64,000 nt of DNA, from contig NZ_FNLF01000002.1 of NCBI RefSeq assembly GCF_900103175.1, positions 3,610,136-3,674,135 of the forward strand. The letters run 5' to 3'. A model generated the notes under the pieces. The model was not told where the DNA came from, did not search any database, and saw only the letters and a list, made by a program, of their open reading frames with translations. Made by a program: the position numbers and the translations under genes. This DNA is from Tsukamurella pulmonis. Lineage in GTDB: Bacteria > Actinomycetota > Actinomycetes > Mycobacteriales > Mycobacteriaceae. Of the stretch, positions 26,581-35,915 are shown piece by piece (within the stretch, counting starts at the first letter, position 1; each line of letters begins with the position of its first letter).

Positions 26581-27126
26581 ATGAAGATCGGCATCATCGT
26601 CGGCTCGGTACGCCAGGGCCGCAAGGCGGAACAGGTCGGAGAATGGGTCGCGGCGGCGGTGGCCGCCCGCGACGGCGTCGAGGCCACCCTGCTCGACATC
26701 GCGGCGTTCGATCTGCCGATCCTGATGGCTCCCACCCCGCCGGAGAACGCGAACAAGAAGTACGACGACCCGCTGGTGACCGCGTGGAGTCAGGCGATCG
26801 ACGCCCAGGACGGTTACGTCTTCGTCACCCCCGAGTACAACCACTCGGTGCCGGGCGCGCTCAAGAACGCCTACGATCTGCTCGGCTCGGAGTGGAGCGG
26901 CAAGACCGTGGCGTTCGTCGGCTACGGGGCCACCGGCGCCATCCGCTCGGTCGAGCACTGGCGTCAGATCACCGCGATCTTCGACATGGTGGGCACGGTG
27001 CAGCAGGTCGGCCTGGGCCTGCACACCGACTTCGCTCCGGACGGCGGATTCACGCCGGTGGACCGGCGGACGGGGGAGCTCGCGGCGACCATCGACGCCC
27101 TCGTCGCCCTGACCGCACGCCGCTGA
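26581..27126 (+). CDS. NADPH-dependent FMN reductase
   Basis: A 181-residue flavodoxin-fold reductase of the FMN_red family. The phosphate loop is GSVRQGRKAEQVG (residues about 8-20), and VFVTPEYNHSVPGALKNAYDLL is the FMN isoalloxazine-binding signature (core: PEYNHSVPG). Members reduce FMN, quinones, azo dyes or chromate with NADPH, often as redox-stress proteins. It is followed 85 bp downstream by a close paralogue, evidence of tandem duplication. A purine-rich GGGAGGGGA precedes the ATG. The divergent XRE-cupin gene probably regulates both. Confidence 0.9.
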   Translation: MKIGIIVGSVRQGRKAEQVGEWVAAAVAARDGVEATLLDIAAFDLPILMAPTPPENANKKYDDPLVTAWSQAIDAQDGYVFVTPEYNHSVPGALKNAYDLLGSEWSGKTVAFVGYGATGAIRSVEHWRQITAIFDMVGTVQQVGLGLHTDFAPDGGFTPVDRRTGELAATIDALVALTARR

Positions 27127-27211
27127 TCCGACGCCGGGTGCGCATGCGGGCGCTCGGCTACGGTGAGAGCCGTGCGCCCGCGTGGGCGATCGCAAACCCG
27201 AAAGGACTCAC

Positions 27212-27763
27212 ATGAAGATCGGCATCATCCTGGGCTCCATCCGCGACGGGCGCAAGGCGGAGGAGGTCGGCAAGTGGGTCGCCGCCCAGGCCGAGGCGCG
27301 TGAGGGCGTCGAGATCACCGTCATCGATCTCAAGGCGTTCGACGTGCCGCTGCTGACCTCCGCCACGGTGCCCGGCGCCGCCAACCGGAACTACGACAGC
27401 GCGGCGGTCACCGCGTGGGGCAAGGCGATCGACACCGAGGACGGCTTCATCTTCGTCACCCCCGAGTACAACCACTCGGTGCCGGGCGGCTTCAAGAACG
27501 CCTTCGATTCGATCGGTCCCGAGTGGACCGGCAAGACCGTGGCCTTCGTCGCCTACGGTGCCGACAACGGCGTCCGTTCGGTGGAGCACTGGCGCCAGAT
27601 CACCGCGAACTTCTCGATGGTCGACGTGCGCGCGCAGGTCAGCCTCGGCCTGTTCACCGATTTCGACGGCGACGGCGCCTTCACGCCGCTGGAGCGTCGC
27701 GAGCACGAGCTCGCGACGGTGCTCGATCAGCTGATCGCGGCCACCACACGCGAACAGGCCTGA
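27212..27763 (+). CDS. NADPH-dependent FMN reductase (tandem paralogue)
   Basis: A 183-residue FMN_red-family protein that parallels the upstream gene over its whole length. MKIGIILGSIRDGRKAEEVG aligns with the first copy, and TPEYNHSVPGGFKNAF and SVEHWRQIT are almost identical. The chief difference is the mid-region that contacts substrate (TSATVPGAANRNY against MAPTPPENANKKY in the first copy), so the two may differ in substrate. An ATG preceded by AAAGGA starts translation. It is transcribed toward the convergent LGFP-repeat gene, with a GC-rich hairpin between them. Confidence 0.9.
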   Translation: MKIGIILGSIRDGRKAEEVGKWVAAQAEAREGVEITVIDLKAFDVPLLTSATVPGAANRNYDSAAVTAWGKAIDTEDGFIFVTPEYNHSVPGGFKNAFDSIGPEWTGKTVAFVAYGADNGVRSVEHWRQITANFSMVDVRAQVSLGLFTDFDGDGAFTPLERREHELATVLDQLIAATTREQA

Positions 27764-27783
27764 TCACCGGTTCCACCGTCTCC

Positions 27784-27816
27784 GGGCGGGCCCGCGCCGT
27801 ACGGCCGGGTCCGCCC
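27784..27816. terminator. GC-rich hairpin between convergent genes
   Basis: Arms 27784-27794 and 27806-27816 are complementary over 11 bp with one mismatch, and the enclosed GCCGTACGGC (27796-27805) is itself a perfect palindrome. The hairpin sits midway between the convergent stops at 27763 and 27824. There is no U-tract, as is common in actinobacteria. Confidence 0.5.
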
Positions 27817-27823
27817 GTCGTCG

Positions 27824-28441
27824 TCACGGCCAGGTGATGACGCCGCGCTGGAAGCTCTGCGAGAAGCCGCTCCCGGTCCGCACCTCCGGGCCGGTCGGGT
27901 AGCCGTACTTGCCGGACTCGCGCTTGTCGGCGCTCCACTTGACGAGGATCTCGCCCCACACGGGCCAGGCGCCCGAGGCCGGCGACCAGTAGACCACGCC
28001 GCCCTGGAAGGCGTTCATCGCGCCGGTGACGGCGTTGAAGGGGCCGCGGGCCCGGATCTCGTCGGTGATCGGGTAGCCGAGGGGGCCGTTCTCCCAGCGG
28101 TTCTCGCCCCACTTCGCGCGGATCGCGCCGCCGACCTGGTGGGCGTTGCCGCCGTCGGCGGACGGGTGCCAGTAGAACGACGCCTGGTTCTTGAAGATCT
28201 GGAACTTGCCGCCGCGTCCGGCGTTGGACTCGGCGATCAGTGGAACACCCCAGGTCGGGGCACCGCCGGTCGCGAAGTAGGACACCTCGATCTGGCCCTT
28301 GACCAGGAACCGGCCCACCTGCTGATCGGCCTTGGCGACGGCGGCCATGGTGCCGCTGATGCCCACCGCGACGGCCGCCGCGGCGACGGCGCCCCGGAAC
28401 CAGGCGCGACGGTGGCTGTTCGACGTGACGTGCGTGGTCAT
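27824..28441 (-). CDS. Secreted LGFP-repeat protein
   Basis: A 205-residue exported protein. A signal peptide (basic NSHRRAWFRG, hydrophobic AVAAAAVAVG, cleavage after VAKA near residue 38) precedes about three LGFP repeats. The units are marked by TWGVPLIAES, LGYPITDEI and YGYPTGPEV at intervals of about 50 residues, each followed by a [FA]xxFQ/FK-GG-[IV]xW-like strand (FYWHP, VVYWSP, VITWP). LGFP repeats are common in mycolate-containing actinobacteria and are thought to anchor proteins to the cell wall. No catalytic domain is attached. Shine-Dalgarno AAGGAG precedes the ATG at 28441. Confidence 0.85.
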   Translation of the reverse strand: MTTHVTSNSHRRAWFRGAVAAAAVAVGISGTMAAVAKADQQVGRFLVKGQIEVSYFATGGAPTWGVPLIAESNAGRGGKFQIFKNQASFYWHPSADGGNAHQVGGAIRAKWGENRWENGPLGYPITDEIRARGPFNAVTGAMNAFQGGVVYWSPASGAWPVWGEILVKWSADKRESGKYGYPTGPEVRTGSGFSQSFQRGVITWP

Positions 28442-28550
28442 GCGTGCTCCTTCGGTCCGTACCTCCAGAACATCATGAATCACAGTAGTCACACAGGCAA
28501 CAACGGTACCGTCGGCGTGTCGCCGGGGCGCCGGCGCGGCGACCGCCGGA

Positions 28551-29975
28551 TCAGTACGTCCAGGCGGACAGGGCCCGGGTGTTCCGCTCGGCCGCCGGGC
28601 CGAACACGTGCAGGTCCTCCTCGGACCGGAACGGGCTCCACCCGGCGCCGGGCGTGCCCGTAGTGATGAAGTCGACCCATCGGCCGTGCACGTCGTCGGC
28701 CAGTTCCTGCGGCGCGTCCTCGCCGCCGTAGAGGGTGAAGCCCGGATCGGCGATGTTGTCGAAGGCGAAGCCCAGATCGAGCGTGTGCATCGCCGACTTC
28801 GTGTGGATGCTCGACGGCCAGGTGAAGTAGTAGGCGTAGCAGTTCTCGCCCTGACCCGTCTGCGCCGCGTAGGTCGGGCCGCCGAAGGCACCGTCGGAGA
28901 GCAGCTCGAGGAAGATCTCCCCGGCCGTCAGCGAGGAGCCGTAGACCTCCTGGTAGGCCGCCACGACGGGCGGGACGGCGCCGAACGGGCGCAGCAGCTC
29001 GCCCAGCGCGGTGAGGGTGCGATCGCTCGGCACGAACTCACCGAAGACCCGCCAGAAATCGGATTCCTTGCGGTTGTTGCCGATGAGCATCCGGACGGGC
29101 ACCGGGCCGCTCGCGAGGCGGGCGGCCGGGTTGACCGGCACCAGGTCGCCGTCGATGACGGGAGGGAACAGCGTGAGCACGTTGTGCGGGCTCAGGGTGC
29201 GCATCACCTTCGCCACCGCGGCGGCGTGCTGCCGCGGGTCGCCGTCGCGCAGGGCCTTCGCCGCCATGTGGAGCCCCAGGCCCGCGTGCAGCGGCATGGC
29301 GGCCTTGCGCGCCGTCTCGACCGGGGCCGCGACGCCGATGCCCGATTCGCAGATCACCTGCTGGAACAGCGATCCCGCGTACGTCGTCGTGGCCAGCGTG
29401 GACACACTCATCGACCCCGCGGACTCGCCGCCGATCGTGACCCGCGCAGGATCGCCGCCGAAGGCCTCGATGTTCTCCTGCACCCACTGCAGAGCGAGGA
29501 TCTGATCGTGCAGGCCGCGGTTGTCCGGCGCGTCGGCCAGGTGCGTGAAGCCCTCGAGGCCCACCCGGTAGTTGATGGAGACGTAGACGATCCCGTCGCG
29601 CGCGAACGCCGTCCCGTCGAACAGGGACTGCGCACTGCTGCCCATCGCGAACGAGCCGCCGTAGATCCACACGTACACCGGCAGCTTCGCGCCGGGCTCG
29701 GCGTCCGCGGGGGCCCACACGTTGAGCGTGAGCCAGTCGTCGCCCTCGATCACCGGATAGCTGTACGGCTCGGGGAGTTCCATCGACGCCGGCGGCGTCG
29801 GCCCGAACTCCGTCGCACGGAACACGCCGGGCAGCCGGTCCACCGGCTCGGGCAGGCGGAAGCGCCGCTCCCCGACCGGGGGCTGCGCGTACGGGATCCC
29901 CAGGTACCGGGCGACACCGCCCACCAGCGCGCCACTGATCTCACCTGCAGGACAATCGACGACGGGGTTCCCCAT
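28551..29975 (-). CDS. Type-B carboxylesterase
   Basis: A 474-residue alpha/beta hydrolase of the carboxylesterase/lipase type-B family. YLGIPYAQPPVGERRF is the classic N-terminal motif, IYGGSF the oxyanion-hole loop and GGESAGS the nucleophile elbow with Ser185. The acid residue is probably the Glu in NNRKESDFW. The catalytic His is probably in AMHTLDLGFAF. No signal peptide is seen, so it is likely cytosolic. The ATG at 29975 is taken because it begins directly at the conserved domain; 22 upstream in-frame codons have no family match. Divergent from lhr. Confidence 0.88.
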   Translation of the reverse strand: MGNPVVDCPAGEISGALVGGVARYLGIPYAQPPVGERRFRLPEPVDRLPGVFRATEFGPTPPASMELPEPYSYPVIEGDDWLTLNVWAPADAEPGAKLPVYVWIYGGSFAMGSSAQSLFDGTAFARDGIVYVSINYRVGLEGFTHLADAPDNRGLHDQILALQWVQENIEAFGGDPARVTIGGESAGSMSVSTLATTTYAGSLFQQVICESGIGVAAPVETARKAAMPLHAGLGLHMAAKALRDGDPRQHAAAVAKVMRTLSPHNVLTLFPPVIDGDLVPVNPAARLASGPVPVRMLIGNNRKESDFWRVFGEFVPSDRTLTALGELLRPFGAVPPVVAAYQEVYGSSLTAGEIFLELLSDGAFGGPTYAAQTGQGENCYAYYFTWPSSIHTKSAMHTLDLGFAFDNIADPGFTLYGGEDAPQELADDVHGRWVDFITTGTPGAGWSPFRSEEDLHVFGPAAERNTRALSAWTY

Positions 29976-30126
29976 GTCGCACCGCTCTCTCCCCGATCGC
30001 CGTCGGCGACCCGTGTCCGGAATCCGTTCTTTGCGATTCAATCAGAGGGTCGACAAAGTCGCACGCGAATGGGCGCCTCGACCTTCCCGGCCGCGGGTTG
30101 TCGGTGCCCTGCGCCATGATGAAGGC

Positions 30127-33100
30127 ATGCCGGACGCCCTCCGGGCGTTCACGCCCGCCACCGCCGAGTGGTTCACCGAGTCGTTCGCCGCCCCCACCGC
30201 GGCGCAGGCCGGGGCGTGGCGATCGATCGCCCGGGGCGAGAACACGCTGGTCGTGGCGCCCACCGGCTCCGGCAAGACCCTCTCGGCGTTCCTGTGGGCC
30301 CTGGACCGGCTCGCGGACCGTCCGGCACCGTCGCAGTCCGACGGTCCGCGCGGCACGTCCGTGCTCTACATCTCCCCGCTCAAGGCCCTCGCGGTCGACG
30401 TCGAGCGCAACCTGCGGGCGCCCCTGGCGGGCATCGCGCGCGTGCGCGAGCGCCGTGGCGAACCGGCCCCGGCGGTCACCGTCGGCGTGCGCTCCGGCGA
30501 TACGCCGGCCCAGCAGCGGCGGCAACTGGTGCGCACCCCGCCGGACATCCTCATCACCACCCCCGAGTCGCTGTTCCTCATGCTCACCTCGCAGGCGCGC
30601 GAGAGCCTGACGCAGGTGCACACCGTGATCGTCGACGAGGTGCACGCCGTCGCGGGCACCAAGCGCGGCACGCATCTGGCGCTCTCGCTCGAGCGGCTCG
30701 ACGCCCTGCTGGAGGAGCCGGCGCAGCGGATCGGCCTGTCCGCCACCGTGGAGCCGGCGCAGGAGGTGGCGGCCTTCCTCGGCGGCCCGCGCCCCGCGAC
30801 GGTGGTGCGCCCGCCCTCGGAGAAGGCCTTCGAGCTCAGCGTCACCGTGCCCGTGGCGGACATGACGGAGCTCGACGTGGTCGCCGAGGATCCGGACGAA
30901 CCCGTGCAGCAGGGCTCGCTGTGGCCCCACGTGGAGTCGGCCATCGTCGAGCTGATCGAGCGGCACCGCTCCACCATCGTCTTCGCCAACTCGCGCCGGC
31001 TGGCCGAGCGGCTCACCGCCCGGATCAACGAGCTCGCCGCGGGGGTGCACGCGGGGCCGCCCAATCCCGCCGTCGCGGGCGGCTCGCCCGCGCAGCTGCT
31101 CGCCAGCGGCCAGACGCACGGGGCGGAGGCGGTGCTGGCGCGGGCGCACCACGGCTCGGTGAGCAAGGAGCAGCGCGCGCTCATCGAGGACGATCTGAAG
31201 TCGGGCCGGCTGCGCTGCGTGGTCGCCACCTCCAGCCTGGAACTCGGGATCGACATGGGCGCGGTCGATCTGGTGATCCAGGTGGAGGCCCCGCCCTCGG
31301 TCGCCGCCGGGCTGCAGCGCGTCGGCCGCGCCGGGCACCAGGTGGGCGAGCCCAGCCGCGGCGTCTTCTTCCCCAAGCACCGCACGGATCTGCTGCACAG
31401 CACCGTCACCGTGCAGCGCATGCGCGAGGGCGCGATCGAGAAGCTCGTCGTGCCGCGCAACCCGCTCGACGTGCTGGCCCAGCAGAGCATCGCCGCCGCG
31501 GCCATGGACGTGCTCGACGTGCACGAGTGGCTGGCCCTGGTACGGCGGGCGCATCCCTATGCCGCGCTGCCGGACTCGGCGTACGAGGCGGTGCTCGACC
31601 TGATCTCGGGTCGCTACCCCGCGGAGGACTTCGGCGAGCTGCGCCCGCGCGTGGTGTGGGACCGCGACGCGGGCACACTCACCGGCAGGCCCGGTGCGGG
31701 CCGGCTCGCCGTCACCTCGGGCGGCGCCATCCCCGACCGCGGCCTCTTCGGCGTGTTCATGGTCGGTGAGAAGGCGTCCCGCGTGGGCGAACTCGACGAG
31801 GAGATGGTCTACGAATCGCGGGTGGGCGATGTCTTCGCGCTGGGGGCCACGAGCTGGAAGATCGAGGAGATCACGCACGACCGCGTCCTGGTCTCCCCCG
31901 CCTTCGGCCAGCCGGGCCGGCTGCCGTTCTGGGTCGGCGATACGGTCGGCCGCCCGGCCGAACTGGGCCGGGCGATCGGCCGGTTCACCCGCGAGTTCAC
32001 CGCGCTCGGCGCCACCGAGCAGCGGGCCCGCGCGCAGCAGGTGGGCCTCGGCGAGTGGGCCACCGACAACCTCATCGCCCTGCTCGACGAGCAGCAGCGG
32101 GCCACGGGCGTCCTGCCCACCGACCGCACGCTGGTGGTCGAGCGGTTCCGCGACGAGCTCGGCGACTGGCGCGTCGCGCTGCACTCGCCGCTCGGGATGA
32201 AGGTGCACGCACCGTGGGCACTCGCGATCGGCGCGCGCCTGAACGCCTCCCTCGGGCTTTCGGGCGCGGTCACCGCCACCGACGACGGGATCCTGATCCG
32301 CCTGCCCGATACGGACGACACCCCGCCCGGTGGCGAGCTCTTCCGGTTCGAGCCGGATGAGATCGATGCGCTGGTCACCGACGCGGTGGGATCGAGCGCG
32401 CTGTTCGCCTCCCGGTTCCGCGAGTGCGCCGCGCGCGCCCTGCTGCTCCCGCGCCGCGATCCGGGCAAGCGGGCACCGCTGTGGCAGCAGCGCCAGCGCG
32501 CGAGCCAGTTGCTCGAGGTGGCGCGCGGGTACCCGCAGTTCCCCATCGTCCTCGAGGCCGTGCGCGAGTGCCTGCAGGACGTCTACGACGTCCCCGAGCT
32601 GATCGCCGTGCACCGCGCCCTCGAGGCGCGGTCGGTCCGCCTGGCGGAGGTGGAGACGCCCGTGCCCTCGCCGTTCGCGGCCTCACTGTTGTTCAGCTAC
32701 GTGGGCGCGTTCATGTACGAGGGCGATGCGCCGCTGGCCGAGCGCCGGGCGGCGGTGCTCAGCCTCGATCCGGCGGTGCTCTCGCAGTTGCTCGGCCGGG
32801 TCGAGCTGACGGAGCTGCTCGACGCCGAGATCGTCGCCGAGGTCGGTGCCCAGCTGCAGCGCACCGCGCCCGGCTACCGGGCGCGCACCGTCGAGCAGGT
32901 CGCGGATCTGATCCGCGAGCTCGGCCCGCTCACCCGCGCCGAGATCGCCGCGCGGTCCGAGGGAGCGCCTACCGCGGTGGACGAGCTGCTCGCCGCGGGA
33001 CGCGTCTTCGAGTACGGCGACGGGTGGATCGCGGCCGTCGAGGATGCGGCGCGGCTGCGCGACGGCCTGGGCGTGCCGTTGCAGCCGGGGATCGCGTCGG

Positions 33101-34596
33101 CCTTCACCGATGCGGTGCCCGATCCGGTGGGTGACCTGATCGCGCGGTACGCCCGCCGGCACGGGCCGTTCACCGCCGCCGAGGTCGCCGCCCGCTACGG
33201 GCTGGGCGTCGCGGTGGTGCAGCGCCCGCTCACGGAACTCGTCGCGGCGCGGCGCGTGATCGAGGGCCGGTTCGTCCCCGACGCCGACGACGCCGGTCTC
33301 GACGGTGTGCCGCAGTTCTGCGACGCCGAGGTGCTGCGGCGCATCCGGCAGCGCAGCCTCGCGCGCCTGCGGCAGGACGTGGAGCCCGTGCCCGAACGCG
33401 CGTACGCGCAGTTCCTCGCGGGCTGGCACCACCTGACGTCCCCGCTGCGCGGCATCGACGGCGTCGCCGCGGTCATCGACCAGCTGGCCGGCGTCCCCGT
33501 GCCCGCCTCGGCGTGGGAGTCGCTGGTCCTGCCGCAGCGCGTCGCGGACTACTCCCCCGCCATGCTCGACGAGCTCACCGGCACCGGCGAGGTGGTGTGG
33601 ACCGGGCACGGCGCGATCGGCGCGCAGGACGGCTGGATCGCCTTCCACCCCGCCGATCTCGCTCCGCTGACGCTGCCGCCGCCGGCACCGCTCGACACCA
33701 CCGCCGCGCACGAGGCGATCGAGGACGCGGTCCGCGGCGGCGGGGCGTACTTCTACCGCCAGCTCCCGGGCGCGACGCCGGAGGCGCTGTGGGACCTGGT
33801 CTGGGCGGGCCGACTCACGGGCGACACCTTCGCCCCGGTCCGTGCGCGCCTGTCCGGCGGGCGCCGCGCCACGGCGCACCGCACGCCCCGGCGACCGCCG
33901 CGGGCGCGGTACCGCGTCGCGGTCGACCAGGCCCCGCCGATGGTCGGGGGCCGGTGGTCCCTGCCTCCCGCCCCGGTGGAGGCGAGCGCCACGGAGCAGT
34001 CGGCGGCGATCGCCGAGCAACTGCTGGAGCGCTACGGCGTGGTGACCCGCGGCGCGGTCACGGCCGAGCACGTGGAGGGCGGCTTCGCCCGGGTCTACCG
34101 CACGCTGGCCGCCTTCGAGGAGTCCGGCAAGGCGCGGCGCGGGTACTTCATCGAGCGCCTCGGGGCGGCCCAGTTCGCGCGGAGCGGCACCGTCGACGCG
34201 CTGCGCGACGCGGCGTCCGCGCTCGAACGGGCCGAGCAGCACGGCGAGACCTCGGCGCTGGTCCTGGCGGCCACCGATCCCGCCAATCCGTACGGTGCGG
34301 CGCTGCCCTGGCCCGACCGCGGCGAGGAGGGCGCCCGGCCGGGGCGCAAGGCGGGCGCCGTCGTCGTCCTGGTCGACGGTGCGCTGGCCCTCTTCGTCGA
34401 GCGCGGCGGCCGCACCCTGCTCACCTTCACCGACGCGCCGGACGCCGCACTGACCGCGCTCGCCGGTGCCGCGCCCCGGTTCGGTGGCCTCACGGTCGAG
34501 AAGATCGACGGTGCCCCCGCCCTCACCTCGCCCCTGGCCGGGGCGCTGACCGCCGCGGGCTTCGCCCGCACCCCCAAAGGTCTTCGCGTCCGCTGA
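30127..34596 (+). CDS. lhr: Lhr-family DNA/RNA helicase
   Basis: A 1489-residue superfamily-2 helicase with the length of mycobacterial Lhr (about 1500 residues). The Walker A motif is APTGSGKT (44-51), motif Ia is SPLKALAVD, the DEVH box begins at residue 170, and SATVEP is motif III. VATSSLELGIDMG and QRVGRAGHQ form motifs V and VI. The Lhr-specific winged-helix and beta-barrel region follows, then a long C-terminal domain of about 600 residues with repeated winged-helix units (LTRAEIAARS, FTAAEVAARYGLG, VVTRGAV). It translocates 3'-5' on ssDNA and is DNA-damage induced in mycobacteria. ATG 30127 follows GAAGG. Confidence 0.95.
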   Translation: MPDALRAFTPATAEWFTESFAAPTAAQAGAWRSIARGENTLVVAPTGSGKTLSAFLWALDRLADRPAPSQSDGPRGTSVLYISPLKALAVDVERNLRAPLAGIARVRERRGEPAPAVTVGVRSGDTPAQQRRQLVRTPPDILITTPESLFLMLTSQARESLTQVHTVIVDEVHAVAGTKRGTHLALSLERLDALLEEPAQRIGLSATVEPAQEVAAFLGGPRPATVVRPPSEKAFELSVTVPVADMTELDVVAEDPDEPVQQGSLWPHVESAIVELIERHRSTIVFANSRRLAERLTARINELAAGVHAGPPNPAVAGGSPAQLLASGQTHGAEAVLARAHHGSVSKEQRALIEDDLKSGRLRCVVATSSLELGIDMGAVDLVIQVEAPPSVAAGLQRVGRAGHQVGEPSRGVFFPKHRTDLLHSTVTVQRMREGAIEKLVVPRNPLDVLAQQSIAAAAMDVLDVHEWLALVRRAHPYAALPDSAYEAVLDLISGRYPAEDFGELRPRVVWDRDAGTLTGRPGAGRLAVTSGGAIPDRGLFGVFMVGEKASRVGELDEEMVYESRVGDVFALGATSWKIEEITHDRVLVSPAFGQPGRLPFWVGDTVGRPAELGRAIGRFTREFTALGATEQRARAQQVGLGEWATDNLIALLDEQQRATGVLPTDRTLVVERFRDELGDWRVALHSPLGMKVHAPWALAIGARLNASLGLSGAVTATDDGILIRLPDTDDTPPGGELFRFEPDEIDALVTDAVGSSALFASRFRECAARALLLPRRDPGKRAPLWQQRQRASQLLEVARGYPQFPIVLEAVRECLQDVYDVPELIAVHRALEARSVRLAEVETPVPSPFAASLLFSYVGAFMYEGDAPLAERRAAVLSLDPAVLSQLLGRVELTELLDAEIVAEVGAQLQRTAPGYRARTVEQVADLIRELGPLTRAEIAARSEGAPTAVDELLAAGRVFEYGDGWIAAVEDAARLRDGLGVPLQPGIASAFTDAVPDPVGDLIARYARRHGPFTAAEVAARYGLGVAVVQRPLTELVAARRVIEGRFVPDADDAGLDGVPQFCDAEVLRRIRQRSLARLRQDVEPVPERAYAQFLAGWHHLTSPLRGIDGVAAVIDQLAGVPVPASAWESLVLPQRVADYSPAMLDELTGTGEVVWTGHGAIGAQDGWIAFHPADLAPLTLPPPAPLDTTAAHEAIEDAVRGGGAYFYRQLPGATPEALWDLVWAGRLTGDTFAPVRARLSGGRRATAHRTPRRPPRARYRVAVDQAPPMVGGRWSLPPAPVEASATEQSAAIAEQLLERYGVVTRGAVTAEHVEGGFARVYRTLAAFEESGKARRGYFIERLGAAQFARSGTVDALRDAASALERAEQHGETSALVLAATDPANPYGAALPWPDRGEEGARPGRKAGAVVVLVDGALALFVERGGRTLLTFTDAPDAALTALAGAAPRFGGLTVEKIDGAPALTSPLAGALTAAGFARTPKGLRVR

Positions 34597-34604
34597 TCTC
34601 CCAC

Positions 34605-34700
34605 CCGATTCGTCGCCTCCCCACCGATCCGCCACCCCTCCCCCTCGATCCGTTCCTCTCCCACCGTTTCGCGCGGCGTTCAGGTGGGGAGGCGACGTAT
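34605..34700. repeat. Intergenic hairpin repeat, copy 1 (left of the AbiEi-like gene)
   Basis: A perfect 15-bp inverted repeat (34611-34625 and 34683-34697) encloses a pyrimidine-rich stretch. The segment 34616-34656 matches 35780-35820 on the other side of the AbiEi-like gene at 38 of 41 positions. The two elements thus form a small family of C/T-rich hairpin repeats bracketing one gene. Confidence 0.6.
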
Positions 34701-34818
34701 CAGGGGGGGACGATGGCCTGTGGATGGATTCCACGACGGCACCGCCCGAACCCCACTGCATGTGGATAACCGCGTCTACGCGGGGATCGACGTCCGCGGG
34801 CACTGGTTCACTGCGGGT

Positions 34819-35757
34819 ATGGGGACGATCTTGACGCGGGGACATCTGGAATCGACGGGGTGGAGCAGCGGCGCCATCAGTCGCGCCGTGGCCGCCGGCG
34901 AGCTCGAACGGCTTGCGAGCGGCATGTACACCGTGCCCGACGACAGCGCGCCGTGGGTGAAGTACCTCCTGCGCGTGCGAGCCGCGACCGTCAACCGCAT
35001 CCACGTGGTCAGCCACGAGAGCGCCGCGGCACTGCACGACATACCGTTCCTCCATCCGGCACGCACCCACGTGCACTTCACCACCGGGCGCGACCACGGC
35101 GGAGGCGTCCGCGGCGGCCGGGCGGGCAAGGTCCACCTCCACCCGCGGCCCCTTCAGCCGGAGGAGATCACGACGGTGGACGGCATCCCCGTCACCTCGC
35201 GGGCCCGGACGGCGGTCGACGTCGCGATGTCCGGCGACCTCCTCCGCGGCGTCTGCGCCTTCGACGCCGTCCGCCTGGTCCGGCGCTACCCGAGGCCGGA
35301 CGATCCGCCACCCGTGAGCGTCGACGAGTTGCACGTCCACCTCGATCGGCTCGGCACCCGGCGCGGCGTTGCAACGGCCCGTCGAGCGCTCGAACTGTCG
35401 GTCGAGCGCAGTGAGTCGCCGGGCGAATCCTGGTCGCGGATCGACATGCTGAACTGGAATCTCCCGCAGCCGCGCCTGCAGGCCGAGTACGCGATCGGCG
35501 GCCGCACCTACTTCGCCGACTTCGCGTGGGGCACCCTCGTCGGCGAGTTCGACGGGGAGGGCAAGTACGGCGAAACGGCTGAGGAGCAGGCCGCCGCCCT
35601 CGCCGAGGAGAAGGCCCGCGCCGCCGAGTTCACGGATTCCGGCGGCGAGGTCATCCGCTGGCAGTGGCGCCACCTCATCGTGCCGGGCCGGCTCCACGCG
35701 CTGCTACTGCCCGCAATGGCCCGGCACGGCCTCGTCGACGCCGCGCGCGCCCGGTGA
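34819..35757 (+). CDS. AbiEi-like winged-helix protein with PD-(D/E)XK-like C-terminus (orphan)
   Basis: A 312-residue protein of a widespread actinobacterial family. The N-terminal winged helix (ILTRGHLESTGWSSGAISRAV, then GELERLASGMYTVP) resembles the AbiEi antitoxin N-terminal domain of type IV systems. The middle has VSHESAAALHDIP and VTSRARTAVDVA, also typical. The C-terminus holds TYFADFAWGTLVGEFDGEGKYG (core: ADFAW, EFDG-x-KY), the D...ExD/K pattern of PD-(D/E)XK-fold or DUF559-like proteins. No AbiEii toxin gene is adjacent. The start is set by the family's first helix; upstream codons lie in a repeat. Flanked on both sides by related hairpin repeats. Confidence 0.72.
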   Translation: MGTILTRGHLESTGWSSGAISRAVAAGELERLASGMYTVPDDSAPWVKYLLRVRAATVNRIHVVSHESAAALHDIPFLHPARTHVHFTTGRDHGGGVRGGRAGKVHLHPRPLQPEEITTVDGIPVTSRARTAVDVAMSGDLLRGVCAFDAVRLVRRYPRPDDPPPVSVDELHVHLDRLGTRRGVATARRALELSVERSESPGESWSRIDMLNWNLPQPRLQAEYAIGGRTYFADFAWGTLVGEFDGEGKYGETAEEQAAALAEEKARAAEFTDSGGEVIRWQWRHLIVPGRLHALLLPAMARHGLVDAARAR

Positions 35758-35764
35758 GCCATTC

Positions 35765-35872
35765 CCACCCGGTCCGTTCCCTCCCCACCGATCCGCCACC
35801 TTGCCCCCTCGATCCGTTCCCTCCCCACCGATCCGCCGTGCGTCCCGGTGGGGACGGGATGGATCGAGGGGG
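35765..35872. repeat. Intergenic hairpin repeat, copy 2 (right of the AbiEi-like gene)
   Basis: Contains a 27-bp stem, 35804-35830 with 35846-35872, with three mismatches and a 15-nt loop. An internal direct repeat of 22 bp occurs at 35776-35797 and 35816-35837. The 35780-35820 part matches copy 1 at 38 of 41 positions. Confidence 0.6.
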
Positions 35873-35915
35873 AGGACGGTGCGGAGCCCGCGACACCGTC
35901 GGGAAGGATGGAGGC

